NCBI RefSeq assembly: GCF_032062135.1
Contig: NC_092860.1
Span: 122,972,064-123,036,063, forward strand
Source of the DNA: Pyxicephalus adspersus
Lineage: Eukaryota; Chordata; Amphibia; Anura; Pyxicephalidae
Direction of reading: 5' to 3'
DNA: 64,000 nucleotides
The translations under genes were made by a program, and so were the position numbers. Positions within the stretch are counted from its first letter, which is position 1, and each line of letters begins with the position of its first letter. The notes beneath the pieces were generated by a model. That model was given only the letters and a program-made list of their open reading frames with translations, was not told the origin of the DNA and ran no database searches. Of the stretch, positions 46,580-57,374 are shown piece after piece.

Positions 46580-46797
46580 AACCATCACTACTTCCCACCA
46601 CTACATATCTCCCATCCTATTGTGTGTGAAATTCCCCCACCTACTAGATTGTAAGCTCTTCGGGGCAGGGTCCTCTCCTCCTGTATCACTGTCTGTATTA
46701 GTCTGTCATTTGCAATCCCTATTTAATGTACAGTGCTGCGTAATATGTTGGCGCTATAAAATTCCTGTTTATTAATAATAATAATAATAATAATAAT
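46580..46797 (+). mobile_element. LINE 3' UTR and (AAT)n tail
   Basis: tagattgtaagctcttcggg, ggtcctctcctcctgtatc, gtctgtcatttgcaatcc, gtacagtgctgcgtaatatg and ttggcgctataaaattcctg precede a (AAT)n run. It is continuous with the coding remnant at 46466-46579. Confidence 0.75.
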
Positions 46798-47415
46798 ATT
46801 TTGTTAAATATTTCTTTCTAGTCTTTCCAAAATAAAATATTATTAGGTTATACATTTATAGTAGCTTTCTTGCATAGAGGCAAATAAACCAAACCATACT
46901 CCATGATCTGTACCCTCAATAATATCATCTAGTTTCTCTAAGGCACCTTCCTTGTAGCATGCTGAGAATCTCCCTTCCCGCAGATTTCGGCTCACTTCAC
47001 ATTGGCGGTGAAGTGGTGGTGCATTTACTGCTTCCATACCAGGAACCATTGCCTTTCAGGGAGATGGTACATGTGGCTTCTCCCTGCGGCAGCTGAATAG
47101 GGGCAGCAGTTAGTGGTACTAGTGGGGCTTTTTGCCACCAGCTGTCACATGTGCGTGTGTTCAAGAAGCTCGAATGGTGCCAGCTGTGGAAATCACGCAA
47201 TGTAGTGACAGGCATGAACCTGCTCTTAGAGAATGTGTCCATGGCTGTAAAGTTGTTGGTGTTGAGCAGAAGCCAATGCCACAGCTAAATATATTACTCA
47301 TCCATCACCTGTCAGTCATCACTGTGGCAGGCTTCTGGCAATGATTAACAGGTGATGGGTGAGCAGGATCATTATCACAGTCCTGACATGGACAGTAATG
47401 CCGGCTACAGTTGGC
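46798..47415. other. Spacer between two 139-bp direct repeats
   Basis: Overlapping open frames occur on both strands (46843-47049, 46997-47242, 47132-47344). I recognise none of them. Composition is more GC-balanced than the flanks, which hints at an old inserted element. Confidence 0.4.
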
Positions 47416-47554
47416 TCAGTGTACCAGTACATGCAAAGGTCCAAGCTAATAATATTTATCCCGGTGAACTGTAAAGATGGTAGGGTGGGCTAGGAGCATT
47501 GTGCTGAAAAATGCAGCTGATCTACATTCCCAGTTACTACCTGTATTGATCAGA
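47416..47554 (+). repeat. 139-bp direct repeat, right copy
   Basis: Right partner of 46306-46444, offset by exactly 1,110 bp with no indel. A TG...CA structure can be read inside it, but no target duplication flanks the pair. Confidence 0.85.
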
Positions 47555-47919
47555 TTGTGGCAAATGGATGAAGATGTGACTGCCTTTACGGCCCATCCTT
47601 GAGTTTGACTTTTATAAAAGAAGCACCATGGGATGGATGAGCAAAGCAAGGAAACAGAAAAGCTTACCAGGCAAAAAAGAGAATATTTACCCTATCCAGA
47701 ATTCCCCATAACCCTTTAGAGGTAAATAGAATCATTTACTCCAGCAACAAACCAATGAAAGTTTCAGCATTCGTCATAGCTGCAATAAATGTCAAGGCAG
47801 ATAAATTAGTGAAAGGAAAATAAAAAACAGTTTGAGTTAAATTTGCTCAACTACAACCACAGCACAATTTGCCTCAGTAGGTAAGAAATACAGAGAAGTA
47901 ACAATGAATTTATTCAGAC

Positions 47920-48165
47920 CATGAGAGATCCCTGCCCCTTAGTATTCATTGATGTACACAAGTCGAATTTAAGCAATTCAAGTGATTCATGGACTGATTC
48001 TCTCAAACTGCTTATTACTGAAGCAGTAATACTGAAGATGAAATCATTGCACAGCATGTTATCTTACATTTTCATTGCTGTCCATTAGTGAAACAAGCAT
48101 TAATTAAGATAGGATGTCTGCTGATAATTTAATGATTAGTCCCACTCAATTACTGACATATTGCT
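47920..48165. promoter_or_regulatory. Candidate conserved noncoding region
   Basis: Dense homeodomain-type motifs in repeat-free sequence: gtccattagtgaaac, gcattaattaagatagg, tgataatttaatgattag and ctcaattactgac. No coding signal. Motif clustering and lack of repeats suggest an enhancer; not tested. Confidence 0.3.
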
Positions 48166-49026
48166 GACTATGGGTGGGAGTTTAGATGCGAACAATCCCA
48201 GTATCCCATTTTCTCCTTTATCTTATTCTCTGCTTCTATTCACCCATGTCAATTGTGGTGAAGAATTACCAGTATATGTTTACAGTTTCAAACAGCTTGA
48301 AAAAAAAAAAAGTTTGTGCTTTCAGTTCAGCACACAGAGTGTGATAAGAACACTGTATTACTTGGTCAACATATATTACTTTTACTTGCTGAAAATGTTC
48401 TTACCTTAAAAAGAAAATAAGTGCAGCCATGACATCAAACTACTGGACAGCTGTAATATATTACATTTTTGTTCTTGGGATTAGAAATCCTTACCTTGTA
48501 TCTCCACTAACAAGGCATCCAAAACAAAATTGCAGTGATGGTTTTTAAATTGGGGATTCTACTTAATTTTACCACAAGACAACGATAGTGTTTTTTAACA
48601 TATTACATATTTTTTGTTAACATCATGTCTGTCCATGTCTAAATCTCCCGAAAGAAATCGACAATGGAAACAGTCGTCCAGTGGCAGTAGAAGCAACAAA
48701 CACTGTTCCGATTTTTATTTCTATGGAAAGGGGAGGACAAGCAAAAGGGACCCTGCTGCATCCTCCCCATTAGGAAATAACAATAGTGGTTATGTCAGAT
48801 GTTTATAAGACAGCTGTACAGATGATAGGTGTTTGCCCCAAAGGATCGTAAACGTCTGTGTGAAAATCTGGTTATGGTATACATAGGACTGTCAATGAGC
48901 TGCCACTGATGATACGTCATTGTGATTCTAATCAATGTCTGTGATAAAAATGCATTTTGTACAGCAGTAGCACCCTTTCTATAGTTGTATTAGAGGAATG
49001 GGGCATGAAGCCATGAAAACTAAAGA
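48166..49026. other. Gene-free spacer
   Basis: No coding or repeat signal recognised. Confidence 0.45.
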
Positions 49027-49031
49027 CAAAG

Positions 49032-49253
49032 GACCTGATTTATTAAATCTCTCCAAGACTGGAGGGGATAAACTTTCATCAGTAAAGCTGGGTGATCCAG
49101 TAAACCTGGAATGGATTTCTTCAAAGTCATTTGCAACTTGGTAGCAAATGTTTTGAATCTTGGACCAGATCCATTCTAGATTTGCTTGATCATCCAGCTT
49201 CACTGAAGAAAGTATATTTTCTCCAGCCTTGGAGAGCTTTAATAAATCAGGCC
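49032..49253. mobile_element. Palindromic MITE, family A, copy 6
   Basis: Near-complete copy with gacctgatttattaaatctc at the left and gagctttaataaatcaggcc at the right. CAAAG flanks both sides (49027-49031, 49254-49258), a perfect 5-bp target duplication. An open frame across the element is a repeat artefact. Confidence 0.88.
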
Positions 49254-49258
49254 CAAAG

Positions 49259-50193
49259 TCACCAGACAACCTTGAAGGCTGATTTTCATAAAGGAAAATA
49301 AACAATGGGGACTCCCATATTGCTATTTGTTTATCTTATATGTTTTGTAATGAACAAAATATTCCTTAAACCCAATTTCCTATCTCTATTACAAACTGGT
49401 CATGTTCAAAAAAGTTTCCCTACAGCATATCATAGACATGACAACAATATCTAATATGTTTTGAAATCTTGAATTTCCATCTAGAGAACTTGAATGACAC
49501 CCAGAATGCTATTTACTGACTTAATTGATCTCAAGGTCAATATTCAGGTTCCCCTCAAACAGATATTTGGGCAATCGGGATGGGTAAGTTGAATTAGAAT
49601 CAGCATAATGTTATTGTTTATTTTAACAAGAGAATCTGATGATCCTTTAGATCCAGATCTTGTAACCTAATACCTGGGTGGCCATGCAGTAGGGCACTAA
49701 CATTAGCAGTGTATCAGTCAAATTAAAAAATCAATCTTTATGTAGAGGGTGGAGATGTAGCAAGCCATGCAACCTAATTCTATATTTTGGTTACCTTAAT
49801 TTAAAAATTGAATTGATTTGCATTTCGTCAAGAGTCAAAAACCTCCTTAAATAAGTATTCGGGTATACTCTTTTTAACTAAACAAACCTGGCATTAGTAC
49901 AATAAAAGATGTTTAATTGTTCAGGTAAATCAAAATAAAGAATAAATTCTTCTTAATCCTCACACTTTCTACTTGCTATTGTTCCCTTGTTAGCTTCCAT
50001 ATTACCCACATGTAATACAAATGATTCCTGGAATCAGCTATTACATGGGTGTTGAATAATCTTTATGCATTCTTCAGGGTTTGCAATAAAACAGTGAATG
50101 GAAACTCGTTTCTTACTTATATGACTTGTTAATAGGTGTTCACTATTTACTTAGAATTATTATTATACTTATTAATAATCTTATATACTAATA
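49259..50193. other. Gene-free spacer
   Basis: AT-rich; no gene or repeat recognised. Confidence 0.45.
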
Positions 50194-50359
50194 ATATCTC
50201 CCATCCTATTGTGTTTGAAATTCCCCCACCTACTAGATTGTAAGCTCTTCGGGGCCGGGTCCTCTCCTCCTGTATCACTGTCTGTATTAGTCTGTCATTT
50301 GCAAGCCCTATTTAATGTACAGCGCTGCGTAATATGTTGGCGCTATATAAATCCTGTTT

Positions 50360-50392
<33 letters not shown>
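50194..50392 (+). mobile_element. LINE 3' tail, best-preserved copy
   Basis: atctcccatcctattgtgt, tagattgtaagctcttcggg, gtctgtcatttgcaagcc, gtacagcgctgcgtaatatg, ttggcgctatataaatcctg and a clean (AAT)n run. It starts at almost the same internal point as the LINE UTR at 46600. No coding part remains. Confidence 0.8.
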
Positions 50393-50659
50393 GTCAGCTA
50401 AACTTGTAGTACTCAAATTAAATCAACAAACTGAAGGATTCTCTTTTGTATTGACACTTTAATAATCCAGTTTAGAGCATTACTGGGCATTACTCATCCC
50501 TAAATACTTGCCGTACTACTACTGTTATAAAGTTTTGGACTTGTCAAATTGTTGAGCTTTTCTACTGGTAATGCATTCATTATTGTAAATATTTCACTGG
50601 CATCACTAATATTTCCATGTTGCAAACTATGATGTTTATATGGCTGGGTCAGCTATATA

Positions 50660-50702
50660 TTTAACCTCCCGAGGAAGCAGGCCTAGCCTGTGAAACATGT
50701 AT
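50660..50702 (+). repeat. Fragment of a repeat with a gaggaagcaggcctagcctg core
   Basis: A short hairpin-forming phrase (caggcctagcctg) followed by tgaaacatgta. I recall frog and fish repeats with a 'GAAGC...GAAACGCGT' arrangement; this would be a decayed example. The segment at 53130-53260 may be related. Confidence 0.3.
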
Positions 50703-50826
50703 AGTACATGTGAATATCCCTTTTTTTCCCAGTGGCCCCCTTTTGGAAATGAATTTGTAACAAAAATTTTTTCATATTATTGTAAAAGATATTCAATGCT
50801 AGGGGGAAATTACTTGTATATCACAG

Positions 50827-51038
50827 GGCCTGATTTAATAATGTTTTCCAAGACTGGAGATAACAGACTATCATGGGTGAGCCTGGAATTTCCTAAAAAA
50901 ATTTGATTTAATTTTTGATATTAGTTGTCAAATGTTTCAAGACCTAGACCAGATCCCTTCCAGGTTTGCTGGATTACCGAGGTTCTCCCATGATACTCTT
51001 ATGTTCTCCAGTCTTGGTAAACTTTATTAAATCAGACC
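50827..51038. mobile_element. Palindromic MITE, family A, copy 7 (variant interior)
   Basis: Arms begin ggcctgatttaataatg and end ctttattaaatcagacc. The interior uses the tatcatgggtgagcctgg variant also seen in copy 4. CACAG flanks both sides (50822-50826, 51039-51043), a perfect 5-bp duplication. Confidence 0.85.
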
Positions 51039-51058
51039 CACAGTGTAACCATAAATAC

Positions 51059-51061
<3 letters not shown>

Positions 51062-51092
<31 letters not shown>
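51062..51092. repeat. (TA)n microsatellite
   Basis: About 15 TA units directly after the MITE. Confidence 0.9.
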
Positions 51093-51098
<6 letters not shown>

Positions 51099-53129
51099 CA
51101 CATATTATATGTCACTTAATTTATGTTTGCTACCAATAAAGTCTTGCATGGGATAATGCATTTAAATAGACTAAGAGTAAATCATTTGACTACGGAATAC
51201 CACCTACTATATATACATACCAATTGTATATTTAGTTGTATTTTGTTGTTTTCCTGGTATTCAGCTTCAGAGTAAATACTGCAATACAAAAATATGTGTT
51301 CATTAAAAATATACTATATGTTTCCTTATGACCGGACAGTGGAATTATCAACCTGTTTTATTCCATTCCATGCTTGTACAAGCTTTGTTCAGTAGTCATT
51401 ATTCGCAACAGATTGGGAATACATTAGCACAAAGTTGTCTATAATTATATTCAGTTGTCTGCAGAATATTCACAAATATAAAGTCATTCAATTATATTTA
51501 TCCCATGGCAGTCAGTAAAGTCTACAGATCATCCCAGGACTAGAAACATTCTTGGAGCCTGTTCAAATAATAAGGGAAAAGAAATGTTAATAAGTACCAA
51601 TGTTCAAAACAGTAGAACTGATTGTTTAATACTTTAATTTGTGTGTAGATCTGTTTGGCCTGTTGATGATCACACAGTTAGGGAATCCAGGCACGCATAA
51701 TACCCAAATTTTTGAAATTGTATGTTTATTGAAAAGTTTTATAGAGGGGTACAGAATAAAAAATAAGGGGATCATAATACCCAAATTAAATGATAATGTA
51801 CAAAAACAGAAAAACTGAAAATATGATTTCAATAGAAGAAACAAATATGCTGATTCACCTGGCTTCAAAGCAATTTGTTTATCACTAATAATAAGTACTT
51901 TTTAATAAAATGTAATAAATTGTGCTGTGATTATAGTTATATTGTTTGGTTACCTGCTTAAAAAATAAGCAGACATAATAGGATTTGGTGATGTCTTTTT
52001 ATGGGAAATTATTTATTCGATTGTCTATCAGAAAGGATCACACAGTTGTAAACAAAAAGCTTAGCAAGCTGAGTAAAACTTTGAAAAAAAAAACAAATAC
52101 TGAAATGCTAGCAAACTGCAAGCTTAGAGCAAATGACTCTGGAATCACGCTTATTTCATTAGAGAGTTGCAGTTTTAAGAGCATTAGCCTCTGGAGTAAA
52201 GGTCTTTTATTATAAGTGAAAGAGGCACAATTACCCTCATTGAGAAGTCGGTTTGTTCTCTAGCTGGTATTTTATTCTTTATGTAAGCCTTTGCATTTCA
52301 GAATGAATAAAAGCACATGCCAAGTATTTCAGGTCAGTTTCAGCTTAGAATCATGTGCAGGTGGCAGTGAAGCCCTCTTAGTTGCCTATTGTTGGTATAA
52401 AGACAGTTCATTTCTAAAAAGTAATTTACTCTGAATTATTTATCAATGAACAGTGGAGAAAGAGGTTAAAATTGTAAAAATGTTATTCCTATTATTTTTA
52501 CTATTCAGTTTTAATTGACTTATGCATTAACACCACTTTTTAGTGAAATAGGTTCATGGTATAAAACACCTACATGTTCTATATAGTGGCAAACTTGCAT
52601 GAACCAAGAGATTAGCCAACCAGTCTTTAGTGGATAAATTTGTGACGCTTGTGACACTGCAGTGTAGTTTACTTCTCCAGGTATACTTTGTTACTGGTAA
52701 TTACCATTGCTAATCTTGCCTATTTTTAATACAGATATATTCTTCCTCCCCTGAACTTTGCTCTTCTTATCATGGATTGCTCCACACTTAACTTTTTTCT
52801 AAATCTAAAAATCAGCATTGCAACTCCATTCATTATATATGATGACTACCTTAGTTTTCTTTTCAGGGTCTTTTTCTCCTCATGTCCTCATTTCTCCACG
52901 TCCTCATATGACACACTCACTAGCGGCATGCTATCCATGGAGGAGCACTGCTATCAGTCTAGGCACCTTACATTTTTTTACATGTATGTATACAGTGTTA
53001 TATAGCTCTCAGAGAATATACGAGAACACCAATAACCTTGTTTGAGATTTCAGTTTGATACAAAGAAAGTTGCACAAGATTTATAGCAGGATCAACAGTT
53101 ATTTTTCGATAACACTGGTAAGAGCACAT
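51093..53129. other. Gene-free stretch with possible regulatory sequence
   Basis: No exons recognised. The part from about 52030 to 52400 is repeat-free and compositionally mixed and could be conserved, but no strong motif cluster stands out. Two overlapping plus-strand frames at 52772-53045 have no known domain. Confidence 0.4.
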
Positions 53130-53260
53130 GGGAATAGTCCTCTATGACAAAGCAAATGTAGAGTGAAATGCGTCAGCCCAGTGGGATCCTCAGTAGGGAC
53201 TCGATCTGTTTATGTTGGGAGCAATAAAGTTCTGTTTGGAATACCATAATTGATATGTAG
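53130..53260 (+). repeat. Decayed repeat with gtgaaatgcgtcag motif and aataaagt end
   Basis: The order 'acaaagcaaatgtagagtgaaatgcgtcag' (split: acaaagcaaatg, gagtgaaatgcgtcag) then gggactcgatctg then gcaataaagttctg matches the layout of a repeat class I recall with a GAAACGCGTCAG core and an AATAAA-bearing end. Limits are approximate. Confidence 0.35.
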
Positions 53261-56200
53261 TTCAGTGTCCTTTTTCATGTGCTAATGATTAAAGATAAAA
53301 AAAGCTCTAAAATGGCCTGCACCAACCTCCGACAGCACTTTTTTTTACTGTAGTCAAAGCTGCCACAGCCAAAGGGGGACATGGGGAGGTGCAAATTGTG
53401 CTATTGCATAGGGTCCCAGACCCCCCTCAGCCAACAGGGATCCCAAGAGGGGCTCCATATCATTTGACAGGTGGACCCCTAGCCAGTTCTGCACAGGGTC
53501 CACTGTTCGCCAGTGGCTACAGCAGCCATATTTATACCTTAAAATTGGTCAAACCTTACATGTAGAGTATCTTGCCATTGAAAAATACATATAAACTAAA
53601 TAAAAACTTTAAACAATGAGAGCAACAATTTGTCAGCATATTTGTTAGCCTATTAGTTTATTCACTTTTGATTAGTGCTAAAATTGAGATGAAGGTAAAT
53701 TGGGTCCCCTTTTGATACCCATCCATGTTGTTTCGTATATTTGAATGACTTCTAATGCCACCAATTTTAAGTCACATCTGCCCAGTTTGCCTCCAACCAA
53801 ATGCTACTACTCAATTCCTCCATCGGTTCATTCTGGCCTTGCAGTCATAAATAACACCCAGCACCACTTATCACATTTTTTGGAATTTGGAAGAATAGCA
53901 AATACCTGGCAACATCCTTTCAGTTGTCAGCATTTTTGTCTCTTTACAAGAAACCCTAGTATGATGAGTAGTGAAAAGGAAAGCCTCTCCTTCGTAGAAC
54001 CAACCACTTTTCTGTTGTTACCAAGCCTATTATGCTGTAACCACCTTCTCTTCTTTTTCTAAAGTGCAGGTACCTAGGGGTGTCTTAACATACTTTAGAT
54101 GGTCTATTGAGGATCCTGACTCCTGGGATCCTGTAACCTGCAAATGTCAACATTTTTTGGTGTAAAAAACAGTTTAGAAAACACGATACTCTAAAGTAGA
54201 ATGCTTTACCACATACCTCTGAGCTGCTGTGTGATGATGAAATGTGATGATCTTGGGATTTAGTTCTATATAGTGTTTTATGATTTTATGTTTGCACATG
54301 GATAACTATATACATTTAACTCAAAATTATTACACTAAGTATTAACCTATTGTGTGTGGTCCTAAACTAAAATTCCAGCTGTATAATATAAAAAATAATA
54401 AATAATTGATTGCGTTATGTATTGTAATTGTTTATTTACTTTATAGATTGCCTTCATTCATTCGGTCTAATTTTTGCTTTATTTCATTACATCTGGTTAA
54501 TTTATGTAATTATTCATATTGTGCCTATAATAAAATGGTAGTTTAATTGCCAATCCTTGTCTGTGATTATTACATAAAAGGACTGAAAATGTTAAGAAGT
54601 GCAATGAATTAACAATTCATTTTGTAGCACCTGCCCTCCTAAGCTCCGTCTAGTCACATAGGAGGCTCTGGAGGGCCCTATGCCCACTGGTTGATTATCA
54701 CAGCACCATGAGCTTGAATAGCAAAAGTTAATGTTACCAAATGTAAAAAATGTATGTGGATAAAAATGTAAGCAAAATAGTATTTTCTAAGTTACTCAAA
54801 ATGTATTAGTCCGCAGTCTACAATATATATTGTGACCACTCATGCAATATATAATAAATATTTAATAAAAGGTAAAGAAACCAAAATCTGAATTTTTATT
54901 TACCTATTTATTTTAACATTTCATAGTTTGCTGATAGTTTTCCATTCTTGATCTGTTTCCATGTGTCCTGCTGCTCCTGTTAATAGCAAGAGTGCAGCTG
55001 AGAGAGGCCAATCTGAATGGATGAATTACTATGTGAATGAAGACAATAGAATGTCATTCTCCAATTGACTTGGCTTTGTAGTTCTGTATAGTGGTGAACT
55101 TGGATTAAATTTCAGTAACACAAATGTATCCAAGAGCATATCCTCCGCTGTTCTCTAATCGGGGATTACTTGATCATTATCCTTAGTCTACCTATTTGCA
55201 GCTTTAGGAAGGAAATCAAATCTTTAGAGTGCTTTGAAAATGCTCAAATTACTAAATTGCAATAAATTGATGAAAATGTAATGCTATGAGTCCACAGAAA
55301 CCAAATAAAATGGTAATTAAACTCTGTAGAAAAAAACATTGAAAGCTCCATATAGCCTATATCACTGAACACATTTTAGTGAGCTATGTTTTCTTGCATG
55401 TTATATTTCTTTGTAATCAGGTTAAATATTCTCCTAAACACTAACTGAGATACTGATCTAAGATCAGAAAGCAGGAATGAATGTCAAAGATTGTAGCAGA
55501 CCCTATGTGTAACCAGTGGTAGGCATAGGATACCCCAAGGTGAGAGGTCTAAACAGTGTTTGGGCTTGGCCAAGGACCTCACAAGAAGGTTCAGGTTTCC
55601 CTGCATGACACTACCAGGTCATGGACCTTGGATTTGGCCCAGTGGTAACAGCTAAACAAAGGAAGAAAGCTGAGGCAGGTGGCACACAGATGAACAGCGG
55701 GAATTAGAGAACAGGATAAGGTTGTAACTAGGGATAAGGGAATTCATTTAAAAGGACCCATACTGCACTGCCTGAAGTTTGCTATGGTAGCAACAGTTTC
55801 CTATAGGGTAAAAAAGTGCTCCGAATTATGCGCCGTAAAGCTGTGGTGCCATGTTGAAAGATGGGTGTTGTCTAAAAGACCATTGTTTGATGTTATACAC
55901 ATATTTGCATCGATTTGCTAAAAAGGAGGCCTAAAGTATTAAGTGGATATGAAAAGTAAATATAACTGCTGTACTAGGAAAATGATATTGAATTGCTTAA
56001 ATAAAATACTAACCCCCCACCTGTTCAAAAAAAGCAAATAGTCACTCTCTAGGTAAAGCAACAAAACAGAGCCAATAAGGTAATTGGTGATCTCCTATCC
56101 TAAAATAAGTAACTCTGGTGATATTAGGTTCAATATTTCATTAAAGCAGACCTATAATTAAATCTTACTTTAGGTTCAGCAGTCCACCTTTAAACTTCTA

Positions 56201-56289
56201 ACAAAAATATGGTCTAAGCTCTTTATTTTACTTTTAAAGAGTGGGATTCCCAATGTGGTCTAAAGCCATGACTATACACTTCGGTTGAT
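53261..56289. other. Gene-free stretch
   Basis: GC-balanced patches at about 53350-53520 and 55500-55740 contrast with AT-rich surroundings and may be old inserted repeats, but no ends were found. A 105-codon frame at 53745-54062 has no recognisable domain. Confidence 0.4.
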
Positions 56290-56600
56290 TTTCTTGCCTG
56301 GATTTAGGATTGTGGGAGTGAGAGTAGAGAAGGTAAAGGGGGGGCAGGAATACAGGAGAGTGTGGGAAAACAAGCACACTAGGCTGTGTGTGAGAAGAGG
56401 AAGTGAAACCATGTTGTGAAAGAAGAAGCAGGATTGGAGTAAGGAGGAGAGAGAAGTGGAGCAGGATTGGGAAGGAGGGAGAAAAAAAGAAGTAGTGAAA
56501 TTAATGGAGGAAATTAAGAGAAGTGGCAGCAATACTGGGTAATGTAATTTACAGTAAGAGGAAAATGGGACTGGATAATAGATATAGAGACAGAAAGCAA
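56290..56600 (+). repeat. Purine-rich strand-asymmetric tract
   Basis: For about 300 bp the plus strand is strongly purine-biased (gggagtgagagtagagaagg, aaggaggagagagaagtgg, gggaaggagggagaaaaaaa). The complementary pyrimidine strand gives a long serine/leucine-rich open frame that is a composition artefact. Confidence 0.6.
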
Positions 56601-56631
56601 CATGATTGTAGTGTGGCACCATGGTGTAAAG

Positions 56632-56978
56632 CAGGAATCCGCAAACTTTTTTGACTACTAGGCCATTTCAGGAGGTCGAGAAGGCACACTAGGCCGGACT
56701 CTCCCTCTTGAGTCCCGCACTGATGGCTCCGTCCCCCACCAGGAACGTCCTTGAAGGGAAATCCCTGTCCTCCTCAATGGATACAAAGGGAACAGAATGT
56801 CCCCTTACCATGGTGGTGAAAGTGTTAACGCCGGCCGCAGTAAATAGGGAAGGGAGGCATAACAAAGAGGCACAAGAGCCGCATGAGGATTAGGCCGATC
56901 GACCAGGGGGGGCGTTAGGCCGGACAGACCACTGGCTAGGCCATATCTGGCCTAAAGGCCAGGGTTTGCCAACCTCTG
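56632..56978. mobile_element. hAT-type MITE, 347 bp, with 8-bp target duplication
   Basis: The left end is CAGGAATCCGCAAAC and the right end, reversed, is CAGAGGTTGGCAAAC (10 of 15 identical). GTGTAAAG (56624-56631) and GTGTAGAG (56979-56986) flank it, an 8-bp duplication with one mismatch as expected for hAT elements. The interior is GC-rich and has no transposase. Confidence 0.8.
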
Positions 56979-57080
56979 GTGTAGAGCAACCAGATTGATG
57001 GATAGATAAAAGAGAGAGATAAATGAGGCAATGAGAGGGAAAGATGAGGCAGCGAAACTCATACCATCTGCATTTCCCAT

Positions 57081-57320
57081 CTGCACATACAGTATCAACT
57101 ACCGTCATACCCTCCTTACTCCTCTTCTGCAAATACTGCCTCCCGTCTTACTCTTTGAACTTCTGTCCTGCACATACTTTCCACTGTTATACCCTCTACA
57201 CTCCTGTCCTGCACGTTTTACCCACATACCTTCCAGACTCCTTCCCCCAACATACTGATTGCTGTCATACCCTCCACACAGCCCTTCTTCACATGTTGCT
57301 GGCTAACATACTTCTTTACC
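57081..57320 (+). repeat. Degenerate minisatellite, unit about 40 bp
   Basis: At least five units begin with a form of ctgcacatact and contain gtcataccctccacactcct or variants, spaced about 37-46 bp. A clean frame on the plus strand is an artefact of the C/T-rich unit. Confidence 0.65.
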
Positions 57321-57374
57321 ATTGGTTGTATTATCCCTAACATTATCTGTTTGGCCCACTTTTGCTGAAATTTA

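Noticed and set aside
46306..47554. Short LTR retrotransposon (TRIM) with 139-bp LTRs
   Set aside because: No flanking target duplication, no primer-binding site or polypurine tract was seen, and a LINE fragment lies just inside the left repeat; left as unexplained direct repeats.
48979..49305. 108-codon minus-strand open frame
   Set aside because: It crosses a family A palindromic MITE almost end to end.
53745..54062. 105-codon plus-strand open frame
   Set aside because: No recognisable domain, and composition is like that of the surrounding noncoding DNA.
56272..56622. 116-codon Ser/Leu-rich minus-strand frame
   Set aside because: Produced by a purine-rich tract on the plus strand; composition artefact.
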